Positions 47,326 through 60,005 of a stretch of 64,000 nt of DNA are shown here, in pieces. The translations under genes were made by a program, and so were the position numbers. Each line of letters opens with the position of its first letter. Positions within the stretch are counted from its first letter, which is position 1. The notes under the pieces were generated by a model. It was given only the letters and a program-made list of their open reading frames with translations, was not told the DNA's origin and did no database searches. This DNA comes from Alisma plantago-aquatica (taxonomy: Eukaryota > Streptophyta > Magnoliopsida > Alismatales > Alismataceae), in NCBI GenBank assembly GCA_963693085.1, contig OY856411.1:1345723050-1345787049 (forward strand). The letters are read 5' to 3'.

Positions 47326-48566
47326 TTGATTCTATAAAAGATTTACAATGTTGCCAAAAGCTCATTTTTTGATCTGATTAAATTTTGGGCGATAATAATT
47401 AGTATTTAGTTAAATATTTTTCTCATTATTTTGTTCAAATTGTTAACACTCAAGTATCAAAATTTGAAAATTGTAGTGAATAATTTTCTAATGATCCAAG
47501 AACCAAGATATTTCAACTATGACCTGACCAACATGACCATACATAGTCAACTATCAAGGTAGGCAACTTTTTCCAATTGCATCATATGCAACTCTGGATA
47601 GATGATATGTGCAACTCCTTGCCATGATCATTTGTATGCTTCTAGGCTTACATGCTCTAAGAATCACCAGTTATGCCTAATCCAATAGCCAACACAATAA
47701 TAATGCACCCTGCAAAGGCAGAACCTACATTACTACCAACACACTTCCACAAGGTAGATGGTGCACCACGCGAAGGCATAACCTACGATTGGTCGAACAA
47801 GATTTTCATGTGGGTTGCTATTAGAAATCATCTTTGACTTAATATTTTTTATTAAGGGAACTATATATATCATACATATATATAGTGTATCCAGTCATCA
47901 CATATATAGGACGTATCATATACATACTATATCCCACAATGTAAACATGCAATATAAACAAAAAGTTATGATTATGGTCATGTATAATGTAATTCCTTGG
48001 ATCCATATGGAATTACTACCACCTAGGTAAATCATCACATCACATGTATGTACATGTTGTTGTTGTAGATTTGTTCTTTCCAATCTAGGTAGATCATTTC
48101 AACCCTTGCACCGGTCATCTTGCCTCTTGGCTGGTTGGTTGGTCCTCATGTCCAAATGATGTCTGAACACCTTCCAGATGGTGGATTGGGCCTTCTGGGA
48201 CGGTTGTCTAGCCTATTGTCCAATCAATGTTTACACTCCTTCCAAATAGTCAGTGGGGTCCACCAAGCATTTTTTCCTCCTTGGTCCTTCATACGATCGG
48301 CTCGTCTCATGAACTGGTCATCTCTTCTGACGATGATCATCTTTGTTGTCATTGTAAGAAAGGAAACTATCTGATTGCTACTTTATTAAATCAATTAAAG
48401 AGAAACCTCATGTTACATTTGAGGGGAGCAAAGGTAGGAATGAATTAATTTTACATTGGGAAGAAGGAGGTAGAGGCTCAATAACTATGTACAAATTTAG
48501 GATTTAGGTTGTAACCACGCTACACAACCACCATAAAACTTCTTTTAGAATGACACATGTGAATTG

Positions 48567-48568
48567 CA

Positions 48569-48651
<83 letters not shown>

Positions 48652-48818
48652 GCAAGGGAATAGCCCGGTTGGCGAATCCCGCTGGTCTCCAATGAAGGGA
48701 CCCGGGTTCGAAACCACACAGAGAAGCATCTCTTGATTTATCACCCTCCCGGGTGTCCGGCCTCCGCCACGGGTTATGGGAGAGGGGGAGAGAAATCTTT
48801 CTCTCTTAATCCCATATA

Positions 48819-48854
<36 letters not shown>

Positions 48855-48896
48855 TGTATATGTATGTATGTATATATATGTATATATATATATATA
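48567..48896. repeat. Mirrored microsatellites around a SINE
   Basis: Left of the SINE: (CATA)n then (TA)n, 48567-48647. Right of it: (TA)n then (TGTA)n with a final (TA)n, 48814-48896. The right side is the reverse complement of the left, so the two arms can pair with the SINE as the loop. ORFs rich in Tyr-Ile here are translations of the repeat only. Confidence 0.9.
48648..48813 (+). mobile_element. tRNA-derived SINE in the C1-B leader
   Basis: Box A TAGCCCGGTTGG at 48661-48672 and box B GGTTCGAAACC at 48705-48715. The body has CACCCTCCCGGGTGTCCGGCC and GAGAGGGGGAGAGAAATC, ending CTCTCTTAATCCCA. It is the same family as 9223-9376 but better preserved (intact box B and GC-rich CpG sites). 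The insertion lies within TA repeats, so target duplications cannot be told apart from the microsatellite. Confidence 0.88.
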
Positions 48897-49029
48897 AGTT
48901 TGGTATTATGTGGTCTTTGACCGGATAGACATATGAGATCATTCAAATATTCACAATGTATGCAATAAATAAATGATAAAATCACAAATCTGATCATATC
49001 GATTATCTTAAAACATAGTAAATTGACGT

Positions 49030-49042
49030 GGCTCAGATACCA
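49030..49042 (-). other. C1-B primer binding site
   Basis: Plus-strand GGCTCAGATACCA, one base from the complement of TGGTATCAGAGCC. It is followed one base later by the LTR start TATTGGGAAATAC. Confidence 0.88.
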
Positions 49043-49043
49043 C

Positions 49044-51192
49044 TATTGGGAAATACATGCACAGAGTAGAAAATAAAAAAAATTATCTATCTGTATTCCC
49101 ATAACAGCAAGATCGTGTCAAGTACTATGAAATAGGAAGGATGGTTTAACAAGTAACACGTGGTCCTAGAGCAAGTCCAGCGACTACAACTCGTTGCAGT
49201 GCAACTGTCTTCTAGTTTCTCTTGGATGGTGTTTGTGTAGCTCTTGGTCTTCATGACAAACAAAGAACATGATAGCTTCTGCATTGACTCTTGTGGTCTT
49301 TCCACGAACTGTAGGTTGATGTTGTCCTCGCAGCACCAGCCAAAGGACTCCTATCTCTATATTAGTACACACTAACCAACAAGAACTCCTATCATTCAAC
49401 TAGAATAGATAGGAAGGAGTTGTACCTCCCTTTGGCATACTAGTCACCAATTTTCTCTCCCACAATAATGATCCTCAGTTGTTCTCTTCCATAGATATCC
49501 CTCCCTAGTCAGGTAGGAATTGCTTGGGCTCTCTTGGTTATCACAACTAGATAGGACAATAATTATCATAGCAACATAATTCTCAATTGTGTGTGTTATT
49601 GTTGTGCTCTCGGAAGCCCCCAGTACCCCTTTATTTATAGGCGAGGTTAGGGTCAGAGTTCCCAGTCTGTTCAGGATCTATGTGGGAGTGGAAGGGACCA
49701 GAAGATATTGAATTTTCCTAACTTGTGAGACACAAAATGGTCATCTGGAACTACAAGATAGTCATCTAGAAGTTTCCCAATCACATATGAAATTGACAAT
49801 TCGTTTCCCATTAATGTTAAACACTAATTCCTTACACCATAAGAATTGTGCAATCGAAACAATAAGGGAAAGTATCTAGAAATTTCCTTACACATGTGAG
49901 ATGGTCTTCTCACTCACCAGATGATCGTCTAGTGAGCCGAGCTAAATTGGTCAATACATCAAAATGAACGGGTCGGTTCACACCTTAGTTTGGGCAAAAA
50001 TTAGCCAATTCGATTTCGGATCATCCTGACGACCCAAACGGCCATCTCAACACTTGAGACGATTGTCTGGTGCACCAAACGGTTGTCTCACCCTATGAGA
50101 TGATAGGATGGGGTGCAGTCAGCTGATATGTTGTGTGAATTTAGTACCTAAACACTTTAGTAATCAATCTAATCATCATTCAAGATTAAATTCTTTTCTA
50201 TATGAGTTCATTTGTGTGTGACCCTATAGGTCCCATATCACATTGGTAGTGAATGTCCATCTTATGACATCACAAGAAGAGAGTGGTGCCCAGTCGCACA
50301 TAAATGCTACCCAAGTGAATTGAAAGTTGTAGAACAAAATCAACCTAAAATCTATGTAAAGTGTTGTAGTGATTGTATAATTCCTTTGTCTCTGATATCT
50401 GAAGTGAACTCGAGGCATGGATTCACCATCCTCTCAATGTTCATCTCATGTTTCTTGAACCAAGAGCAGGGTTTCTAAGATAATGTAACCTCAATATCAT
50501 ATATTGATTCAATGTGTTTCTCAGTCTCACTTATCAAGTGGCCAGGATATCATACTCCAGTAAGAGGAAAAATTATATCTTTATCACTCATAATCTATCC
50601 CCACATGTCAAAGTCACCCAATCATCATTGTTATAACAACCCATGTTTCAAGTCTATGTTGGATGATGTCAAAGATTACCCAATGACGTGTGAGGGTGTA
50701 GTGATTTCAAGTCTAAGAACCACAATCACCACCTTCACAATGAGAGATGACTATGACTACCAATAATAGTTTCCGTTTGTCACTCTCAAGGTGGATCTGC
50801 CTGATGCACTATTCCCTAACATGTATTTGTGTGCTTGGTTTGATATTGCCATATCATGACTAATGAGATTCAGTCATCAACTAGCCCACACTCTAGTCTT
50901 ATGTGATAATGGTGTCTATCTACCTTATACAATAACAACTGACTAGGGACATGATAAGAATGTACATACTCTTAACATTCACATGATCTCATTCTCCAAC
51001 TCACATACTTGAAGACATACATCATTGTGTATTATCATTCTTTAGACATTCATAATGTTTCCTCATTATCTCATTATAGAATGAAACATATGAATAGGAA
51101 GCTTGCCTTTATGAGTATTAATAAAATCCTTTATGTTATATTCTATGTCAATCATCACATGATTGGGTCTATGGGCATACCTTACCAACACT
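49044..51192 (-). repeat. C1-B 5' LTR (about 2149 bp)
   Basis: Uninterrupted, so it is the reference for the split C1-A LTR. Right edge GGGCATACCTTACCAACA (sense TGTTGGTAAGGTATGCCC). TATA-like TATAAATA (minus) at 49632-49639. Between 49720 and 50110 (U3) motifs of the type GATGGTCATCT / AGATGATCGTCT recur in direct and inverted forms. Confidence 0.88.
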
Positions 51193-51389
51193 TTATTTGC
51201 ATCAGTGTGATAGAGTTCATAGATCTAGTAATATGCGAGAATATAAACAAGATATCTAACATGGTTATATAGTTTTTTTACCAATATTATGAGGTGTTTT
51301 GGCATGCGTACCTAGGAAGAACTTACTATTGAGGCCTTTGCCTTCTACAAGTAGGTTTGTTTGATGTGCCACTACCTTGTTACTCACTC
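51193..51389. other. Unassigned 197-bp spacer
   Basis: Between the C1-B LTR and the next LTR start. Nothing recognisable; the first five bases (actt plus t) would be the C1-B target duplication, but the left copy is lost. Confidence 0.4.
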
Positions 51390-54300
51390 TGTAACACCCG
51401 CACTTTTAAAATATACACATTACTGAGTGGAAGCGTGATCTAGAAGGGGGGATGTTACAAAATGCTAATCATTGCAACTAGAGTAAATGAAACACCTTGC
51501 ATTAACTTAAATTGATTTGTACATAGTTCATGGACATGAAAATATACAATTTGTTGATCATGAAATCCAAATATATTGAGCTAGACTTGGATAAGATAAT
51601 TTAGACATGATGTAAATGATATCTAAATGAATTGGATCTGCTTTCTAGATGGCACCCCATCGGGATAGACTTCTATTGTTTCTAGTCTTTGCTTGTCTCT
51701 GTAAATTTTCAATTGTTCCAAATCCTATGGACATCATGTCCTCAGCCATGTAAAAATAAACATAAACATCAGTAAACGGTACTTGGCACTTTATAAAATA
51801 CATAGTAAATATAACTTGACATGAAGTGAACTTGGCATGAAATATCTGACATAAACTTGACCTTGGATTATCTTAAACATTCTTTTATTATTTTAATCAT
51901 GATTAATTGGATAAGTGAATATATGTTGACTCTCTTAATGCTCCATAGGAGTCCATAATTTATGGGAATCCCATAATTCTAGGAAAGCCCATAACAACCC
52001 AAAGGTCCACAATCGAGGTGCCTATAAAAACTTAACCAATTCCTTAACTTTGTACATTATCTTATATGTTGAATTAATTATTATTGTATTTGATTTTAAT
52101 GTTGGCCATAATGCTACTTCTCCCTCTTAGTGCCATAATGGGATTTCTCCCTTCTTGAAACATAATGGGGATTTCTCCCTTATTGAGCCATAATGGGATT
52201 TCTCCCTCATAATGTATTAATCAGATTTCTCCCTTAATAAATCATAGGTATAGTTGGGGTTTTATAATAGACCATAAGTAAAAAAAATCATGCAGTGATA
52301 TCTATACTTGATGTCAATTGAGAAAGCTATCATAATTTCATGAAACATAGTATTATGCATAACCATAAAGATAGAACATCCAAAAAAACTAGATTTAATT
52401 GTGCCAAGAAGCATGGCCTACTTAACTAGAGCAAACCACCTTAGATTAAGTCCTTTGACTTAATTGAGCCCTTAATCACCTATAATTTGATTAATAACAT
52501 GATGTGTACATTAGTTCATAACAATTATATCCTAACTATTTGTTCATTAAAATAGGGGGGTGTTTGTATGTGAAAAATAGGGTTTGAAAATAGGATAGAT
52601 TGATAAAAAAATCAAATGAGCTTTCCAACACATATTTTCCCATCATTTTCAGAGGTCATATACAATTTCTATGATTTTTTTAACATAGACCAATTAGAAT
52701 TCAGGAAACCATAGTGTGACATCAATTTAAATATGAAACTCACTCGATGTAAATAAACAGCAAGAAGGCGGGAAAACATAAGCGCTCCTAACACATAAAT
52801 CAGAAATTTTGGGAAAACTCGCCATTCAGTCATTCGAATCATCTTATAGTTGTAAATAAAATGGTACACATGAATTACCAGAGATGCCCTTGAGATAAAA
52901 ATCATCCAATTAGAGTTGTATCGGCATTAGAATACTTTTACCCTTTCCTTTCTTCCTCCATTCAATCATCTCCTTGGATCTTCACTGAGATTTGGGATCG
53001 TCAGAAAACTCAGGGGAACATTCGTGTATATTTTGAGAAAATGAGGTTGTTGGCAAGTTATCATTACCTGACGTAGTCAGCAAGCCATCTTATTGTCTCT
53101 GGCATGTAATGGAGTCTTAACTCCTTGTTGTTTCCATGGCTAATAGGAAATGAGGAGAAGATATGGTGAAAATCCTAGCAAACTGGGAGAAAATATTAGG
53201 AAAACAAGTCGAAGGGCCACACAAGGTCGAGATGAAAATGGTGGCACCATTATGTAAACAAAAGGCCAGAGAGTCATTAGAGTTTTTCAGAATAGGTGAA
53301 AATAGGGGAGTACGGTCGAAAACTAAAACCATGAATAGAATCCATTAGCTTCCAACTAAATATCAAAAAACAATCAAAGGTTTATGGAAAAGCTCGAGGT
53401 TGAGTTTTCTTGGTCATAGGGATCTTGAAGTGCCATGGTGACAGGCACAGGTTGATGACCTCAACCCTACCTATAGTATAGAAGAACTGGGGGAAAAGTG
53501 AGGCAAACCAACAATGCAAAAATGAAGAATGGGGACCGTAGAATCTTACTAGCACACTAATTTCTCTGAGGGTGCGACGATGGATGAGGTAGGGTGGTAG
53601 TCGCAAAGGATCAAAACTGAGAAGATGGTGGTGGCTCAGGGAAAAGGAGGTGAAATGATAGGATGATGAGCAAATCTTGCAATACTAAGGTGATTTAGGG
53701 TCCCTTATATAGGTGGAGGCTCTGTGGCGATATTGATAACTTTATGTGTGAAGAAAGGGAATCCCTAATTTGGGCAATTCACCCACAGAGTGAGAGGGAA
53801 AGAAATTAATGGCTCATCCAAATTGAGCAGGGAAGATAGTTTCATTGCAGAAGAAATCTCACAAAAATATTACAAGACGAGGGAGGGAAGGATCAAGTAA
53901 GGCAAGCACTAAAATAGGTTCAGACTTGTAAAGAAATTGGGAGGAAGGAGATAACATTTAGCCATTGGGTTGCAGCATCCAACCCTGGTCGTCAGATTGG
54001 GTGCCTGAGGACGTAAAGAAAATATAAGAGGTGCATGAATGGAGTAATAAGTAGATCTTATGTTTAGTTCATCGCATTAAATGAATTTTTACTAAAAACT
54101 AGTTAAACTATATGTAAATCTTTCCTAATTAGTTTGGAGGGTCAAACCAAGTCAAAATGATCCCAAACTTGAAGCACAAACTAATTGTGCAATCTAGATT
54201 CTTTGTAGACAATACGATTTAGAGTGAATATATATTTCTTCTATAATTTCTATATTGATCATTTACTTAATTTTAATGCATGCAAAGATGAAATAATGTG

Positions 54301-54830
54301 AAAAGACTTTCCTTTGTGAGCCTTTGAGTCAATTTCAAGATAAATACTTATTACTCATACAAAATTTATGTCTTATATCTTTTATGTGTTTTTGGAAAAC
54401 TTTTTTGGAGGAGAGAGATATAGAGATCAATGATATTTTCTTTTTTACTCAAACCTAAAAAAGTAAAAGGGAAACTTCTTTCCCAAGTTACATATTCCAT
54501 ATTTCTATATTTCGTTGTTTTATCTTGCTCTTTTATTGCATGTAAACATACTAAATGATAGTATAGAGAGAAAGTAAAGGGGAAACTAATATTTATCCTT
54601 TTGAGTTAATTGCAACACATTTTGGCATATATGAAAGAGAAAATGCATTTTTAGTTTTCTTTAAGTTTTACTCACTTTATTATTATATAAAGAATATCAT
54701 TTCATGGTTTGTTTACATTAAGATCCTCAACTATATTTATTTAAGAAAAAACATAGTCTAAGGTTTAATTTTAGTTTTGAAAACTAGTTCGTTTCACGCT
54801 CAGACCGAGGGGAAGGTATCCTATGGAGAC
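51390..54830 (-). repeat. Long gypsy-type LTR, probably solo or truncated
   Basis: The left edge TGTAACACCCGCACTTTTAA, followed by GTGGAAGCGTGATCTAGAAG and GGGGGGATGTTACA, is a typical terminus of long plant gypsy LTRs (minus sense). A TATA-like CTATATAAGG (minus) sits near 53705, about 2.3 kb from that edge, the same layout as G1. No PBS complement lies left of the edge and no coding sequence adjoins it. The right edge is not visible; 54830 is a rough limit where composition changes (near ACCGAGGGGAAGG). ORFs inside lack domains. Confidence 0.5.
52107..52245. repeat. 28-bp minisatellite inside the LTR
   Basis: About five imperfect units of CCATAATGGGATTTCTCCCTT plus six or seven variable bases. 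It lies in the presumed R/U5 part of the 51390 LTR. Confidence 0.85.
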
Positions 54831-55668
54831 TTGTACACCTATGATCTTGTATGGTTTTGTCTTAGGAACTTTGCAGTCATAAAATTGTAATTTGGATGGT
54901 ATATTCTAAATTAACTAGGGCAAGAATTCAATACAATATACAGTCGAGAAGGTTACAGATGATGGTGCTAATCTTGATATTTGTAGGATGTTCATATATA
55001 TTGTATAAACAAATATAAGTGATATTATACCTTTTATAAGATGATTGTGATATGTCAATATTGTTCCAATAGTCTAAGTTTCTTCCTACCTTGTGCTAAA
55101 TATATATAGTTTTGAAATATAAGATTAAGTAGATTAATTAGAACTTGTAATGGATAATAAATATCTTTTTGCTTGTTGTATGTCACTTAGCACGTGTTGA
55201 TACATGTTTGTATCTTATCTGGAGTAATTATCTTTATGGGAATCATTGTGAGTCTCATGTGATTCTCCCATGATGTTTTAAGTATGATGGTGAAACAGAA
55301 GGACATGGTGACTAGAATTTATAAGATATATGTCATTATCCTTTCTACCTATGTCTAGAGCGTCCATGAACTATTACTTTTCTTTTGTGTCAGATGGGTG
55401 GTTGTAATACATGTTGTATGTTGTTCTCCTTTGGTATTTTTGTATGTTTATAAGTTATGAATTGGTATGTTGTTCTACCTTTATGAAAATGGGTCTTGTT
55501 ACAATCATATATGATGGATTAATATAGATTTAATTTTCATTTTCTCTATGGGTATGCTTCTGATGACAAGTAATAAGCATGTAAATGATGTAATTTGAGG
55601 TTTGATGATGATGGTTCAGATTTGGATCTTTATGGAGTTTTTCAATGTTGATGGTATTTTAGATTAAT
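54831..55668. other. Unassigned AT-rich stretch
   Basis: About 840 bp with no ORF over 60 residues, no terminal repeat and no match I could see elsewhere in the window. It may contain the true end of the preceding LTR or an older element. Confidence 0.4.
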
Positions 55669-56312
55669 TGTTATCTCTATAATAGATAAATGAATTGTCT
55701 CTTTTTAAGCCCAGTAGCATTGGTTTAGTTTTTATTATGTTATGTCTCTCATACACCGTACCTCAGACAAGGCTATATATATGACTTCATGTAATCCTCT
55801 TAATTCATAATAAGAATTTCTTTTCACATGGTATCAATAATAATTTTCTAACCTTCGAGATTTCTAGAGGATCACCCTCCATCACCTCTCCTTCTCTCCC
55901 CTATGATGCCTCTTTTCTTCTTCTTCATTTTCTTATCCCCTCACCCATGCCTTGCCCTGTGCTACAACTGCCAAGAACCCACCAACGGGAAGCCACTATT
56001 GCCAATGCACTGTATCGTTGGTTGTTGTGTGGTAGTGAACCGCTACACCACCACTAGTCAGTTCGTGGGATGTACAGGAAGATAGCTATCGCCTTATCTT
56101 TGGTTGGGTGTTGATTCACCATGATTTTCTCCTTTCCTTCCCTCTCACAAATGATATTTCTACTCTAGTGTGCCTGATATTTTGATATAGTAGGGTCATA
56201 GATAATTGTCCCCTTAGGAGTTGTAGTTGTGGCCCCTTGACAGGGTATTTTTGTGGCATTGCAATCTTTGTGAGAATTTGAATGGTACTTCTCTCCTTTT
56301 CTGTCACCCACC
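55669..56312 (+). mobile_element. Short-LTR copia start E (LTR, PBS, leader)
   Basis: Candidate LTR 55669-55828 (160 bp, the same length as the copia D LTR): it starts TGTTATCTCTATAATAG, has GGCTATATATATGAC near 55770 and ends TTCTTTTCACA. TGGTATCAATAAT follows, matching only the first part of the tRNA-Met PBS. 55841-56312 is leader-like sequence with CACC/CTCC-rich parts; a 60-residue ORF at 55903 looks signal-peptide-like (MMPLFFFFIFLSPHPCLALC) but is short and isolated. The element is cut at 56313. Confidence 0.5.
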
Positions 56313-57860
56313 TGTTGGTGATATGCCCTGAGAGACAATCATATGATGATTGTAATACCACATCTTGTTATTGATTTAATTATTAATAAAGGCAATTTCA
56401 GTTATTATGCTTGTTTCAATTGGGACAATGGATAATATAATAGTGTCCTTAGAATGTATGACTCAGTGATATGTGAGTTCATGTTGAGGACATGAATATG
56501 AGATCTTGTGTATGTTAAGAGTATTCATTCTTGTCTCATTAGTCAGATATATTTTGTGGATGTCAAGACAATTGTCATACATAAAGACTAGTATGTGTGT
56601 TGTTTGATGACTACGTCTCATTAATCATGATATTGGATATCAAAATTTAACACATAGGTACTAGTTATGAACAAGTGTATTGGATAGACCCACCTTGAGT
56701 GTGATACATCGAAGCCAATAATGGTGGTTAGAATCACTTCTCAGTGTGATAGTGGTGATCATGGTCCTTAGACCTAAAGTGACTACAATCAGTGCATGTT
56801 GTTCAATGTGCTTTAACGCTACTCAACGTGACCATAAAAAGGGTTGATATACATGTAGTTCTTTGGTGCATTGTGACACATGTGGATTATTATTAGTGAC
56901 GTAGATGGAATTTGTCCCTCCCATTGGAGTGATATCCTAGCAACTTGATGAGTGAGACTGTGAAATGCATGGCACTTTTCATGTAAGTCAATATATGATA
57001 TTGAGCTCATGTATATTTTGATAGTCTACCCTAGATCAAGGAACAAAGATTTAACACTGACAGGATGGTGTTTCCATGCCTCAGATTCAATCTAGATATT
57101 AGAGACAAAGGGATTATACAACTATTGTAACACTGGTCACAATACTAGGTTAAGTTGTTTTCTAACTTCTCCAATTACTTGGGTAGCAATAAAGTCTTGG
57201 TAGATACTAACCATTTCTTGTGAAATCATAATTTGATTATGAATATCACTGCCAAACTAATTTGGAGCCTACAGAGCCACCCACATAGGATGTATTGGAA
57301 TATGAGTATATTGGTGGACAAGATTGGAGATATTATGAGTCAAACTGATTACTAAAATGTTTAGGTAATCTACTAGAATAATATTGTAATATAACCTAAC
57401 TTTATTGGTTAAAATGTTTAAGCCAATTAATTGGATGTAAATTGTTAAGTTGATCGGCTAATCCTGAGCGATTGATTTGAATCAGATTATGTAAAAATAA
57501 TTAATAAATTAGTAAGATAAATTGGTGAAACTAATTGATTATAGAATTCCAATTGTATTTTTGACAGTCCACGAGTGGTCCGTTTTAAATGCAGCTACAA
57601 CCTTTTGTTTCCCAGGATTTTTGGTGAACTATTTCCTTTCCTCCCCTATTTATAGGGGTTGATGGCTGAATTTTAGAGACACACTCTTGCATGTGAACCC
57701 TAGACGTCATCATCCTTGAGAAAGAAAGAGAAGGAGAGCGACATCGACACTAGCATGTCATCAAGTGAAAGGTTTCTCCTTCCCACCGGATTAAGTAGTC
57801 TGATGAGGAGTTCCAGTCTATCTACCTAGACTACATAGATATGTAGATGATGAGCGACTG
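56313..57860 (+). repeat. Third C1-family copia LTR, plus orientation, truncated
   Basis: Start TGTTGGTGATATGCCCTGAG, then ACAATCATATGATGATTG, matches the sense-strand start of C1-A (TGTTGGTATGTATGCCC at 28400). The order then follows the C1 LTR: repeated date-stamp blocks such as GGCATGGAA-type (inverted) and TTGGGTAGCAATAAAGTC at 57178. TATTTATA lies at 57647-57654. It ends at 57860, where the G3 LTR begins, about 0.6 kb short. It lacks the ATTTCA/TGAAAT motif cluster of C1-A and has CCAATTAATTGG-like motifs instead, so it is a different subfamily. Confidence 0.8.
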
Positions 57861-59950
57861 TGTAATGACCTCATTTTTTATCAACCCCCCATTAAGGAAG
57901 GGCAAAAGATGAGACCCATTACATAATATTTTCCCAAGGATCCAAACTTTAAACAAATAATCAATAGCAAATAATTTCCATTAGTTGAAAAACATTGTTT
58001 ACAAGTTGTTCATCTAGAACTTACATAACTTTCCATCATTACAATTGTAAATATGAGAAATATATGAGAAGAAGTATCTATCTAATCCTCCTTGCAAGTT
58101 AACTTTAATGTCCTCTAGTACATTCATATGTCCATCATATCTTGATATTATCTTATCTAGCATGTATATAAAACACCATGAAACAAAAGCACACATCAAA
58201 ATATCAAAATATATTGTGTACATGGGGTGCAAGCAAAAGTGTGCATGTAAACTAGCAACATATATTACATGGAATACTTGAAAATAATAATGTCATTTTA
58301 TTCACATAATCTTTCTTTATGTGATACTCATAGTGGCATTACAATTGAACAAAATGTAAATAAACATCCAATAGTTTAATTGTTAGAAACACTCTGAAAA
58401 CACTGGAAAACTAATGTGGGTAGTCATAGGTGTAGCCACGTACCTTAATGGTGTGCCATTCAAATCATGAAATCATACTTTAAATATATTATCCAATCAA
58501 TGAAGAAAATCAAGCAATCCATATTTTAATCTACATCAATGTAAATCCTAAAGTTTCACCAACACATTAAATAGATTAAACCCCACTATGTGCTATTCTA
58601 GGGTGTAGATTTTCGATGAGGAATTAGGGTATTAATTCTATTTCCACCGCATGTTAACCATTAGGTGAAACCCTAATTAATACATCCAACATACACTTTT
58701 ATTATGATTAGTTGGATGAATCTGTGTTCATTAAAGTTGTCACCTTTAACTTCAAAACCCTAATTCCTATTAGGTCTTTCCATGATTATCAAATCTACCA
58801 TATAATTTTAATATGAGCATTAGATTCAATCATGTCATAGGAAAAGTGATATTGAACCCTAATTACTTCATATGCATGATTATTCTTATCTCAAACCTTA
58901 ACTACTCATCATTATGATCATAATCATGTTAAGTTACCATTATATTCCATATCATCAATTTACATCTCAAAGAAGGTATTTAACCCGATTAGTGTACAAA
59001 TCTAGGGTTTGTGTGTTTTAATCATCACTTTAGCACATATTGCACAACCTTTGTAATTGGAAGCATAATTAGACTATGATACTATTTTATTTAGATTTCT
59101 CTCATTTTTCTAATCAAATACTGATACATAACATGTTGCAATTTGAGTTACCTATAACTAGTTACAATTTTTGCAAAATAAAGATAATTAATGAGGGCCC
59201 ATCATGTTAGTAGTTGGGTCCATCATTCATATCATCCAGTAGGGCCAGGATCAGTAAATGGGCTTCCTCCCTACTGGATTTACTCACTTGCATGTCCAAG
59301 TAAGGAAAAAATGGTAAAAGGGCAAATTAGCCCCTTACCCTATTGTGTTGAACCCAGGGGCACGGTGATCATTTTGTGCCCATATATCCCCTACCTCCAC
59401 TTCATTCTCTCTCATGCCCTAGCATCGTGAATCAACTAACGGGTTGATTGGGGCTCGCCTCCTCTCTCTAGGCCATAGTTAGATCGAGAAGGAGTGTGAT
59501 CACTACCACACAGCCCCGCCAAACTCAGAGGGGTGCCTTGCCTCGCCTGAAGGTGTGTGAAAGGAGGGAAGTTCTGTGGTATTCCTAGCAATGCACCTTG
59601 GTTGTAACTCTAGATTTAGTAGGCCAAGTGTGCACCTATAACTGAGGCAGGGATGAAGGCTCATTGTGGACCTCTGGAGGATGCTCTGTGCTAATCATAA
59701 GTCGTGTAGACTCCCTCCAAGGTCAGCACTTAGACCAAGGCTTGTTGCCATTATTCGTTTCATCCATGCAAGGATAGGAGGTGGTCTCAGTCATGTGTCT
59801 GTGCTCTATTGAAGACATGCACCCACTAGTTAAAGTAATCAGACAGCATGGTCCATAATTCTTGGTTGTGTGGAGGTGTCCATAGATCTTTGTTATGCTC
59901 TGCTTTGAGGCAAGGACTCCCATGTCCCTCTCCATCTCTCTCTCTCTCTG

Positions 59951-60005
<55 letters not shown>

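Larger units (their letters stand above)
47326..49029 (-). other. C1-B untranslated leader (about 1.7 kb)
   Basis: It aligns in blocks with the C1-A leader: ATTTTGTTCAAATTG (47431), TAGATGGTGCACCACG (47754) and TAATTCCTTGGA (47990). It has no sizeable minus-strand ORF. A microsatellite-SINE-microsatellite block occupies 48567-48896 at the place where C1-A has only GCATATATATTTATATTT (9998). Confidence 0.65.
44063..51192 (-). mobile_element. Ty1/copia element C1-B
   Basis: Sense from right to left: 5' LTR 49044-51192, PBS 49030-49042, leader 47326-49029 with SINE and microsatellites, gag 47325-46520, and pol remnants to 44063. The RNase H end and 3' LTR are missing, cut at the junction with the LTR fragment. 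It is homologous to C1-A throughout. Confidence 0.88.

Noticed and set aside
48504..48997. Minus-strand ORFs of 63-140 residues rich in Tyr-Ile
   Set aside because: They translate the TA and TGTA microsatellites and the SINE; no protein signal remains outside the repeat.
55903..56085. Small secreted peptide gene
   Set aside because: The hydrophobic start is suggestive, but the ORF is 60 residues, isolated in a copia leader and without homologous copies here to test it.
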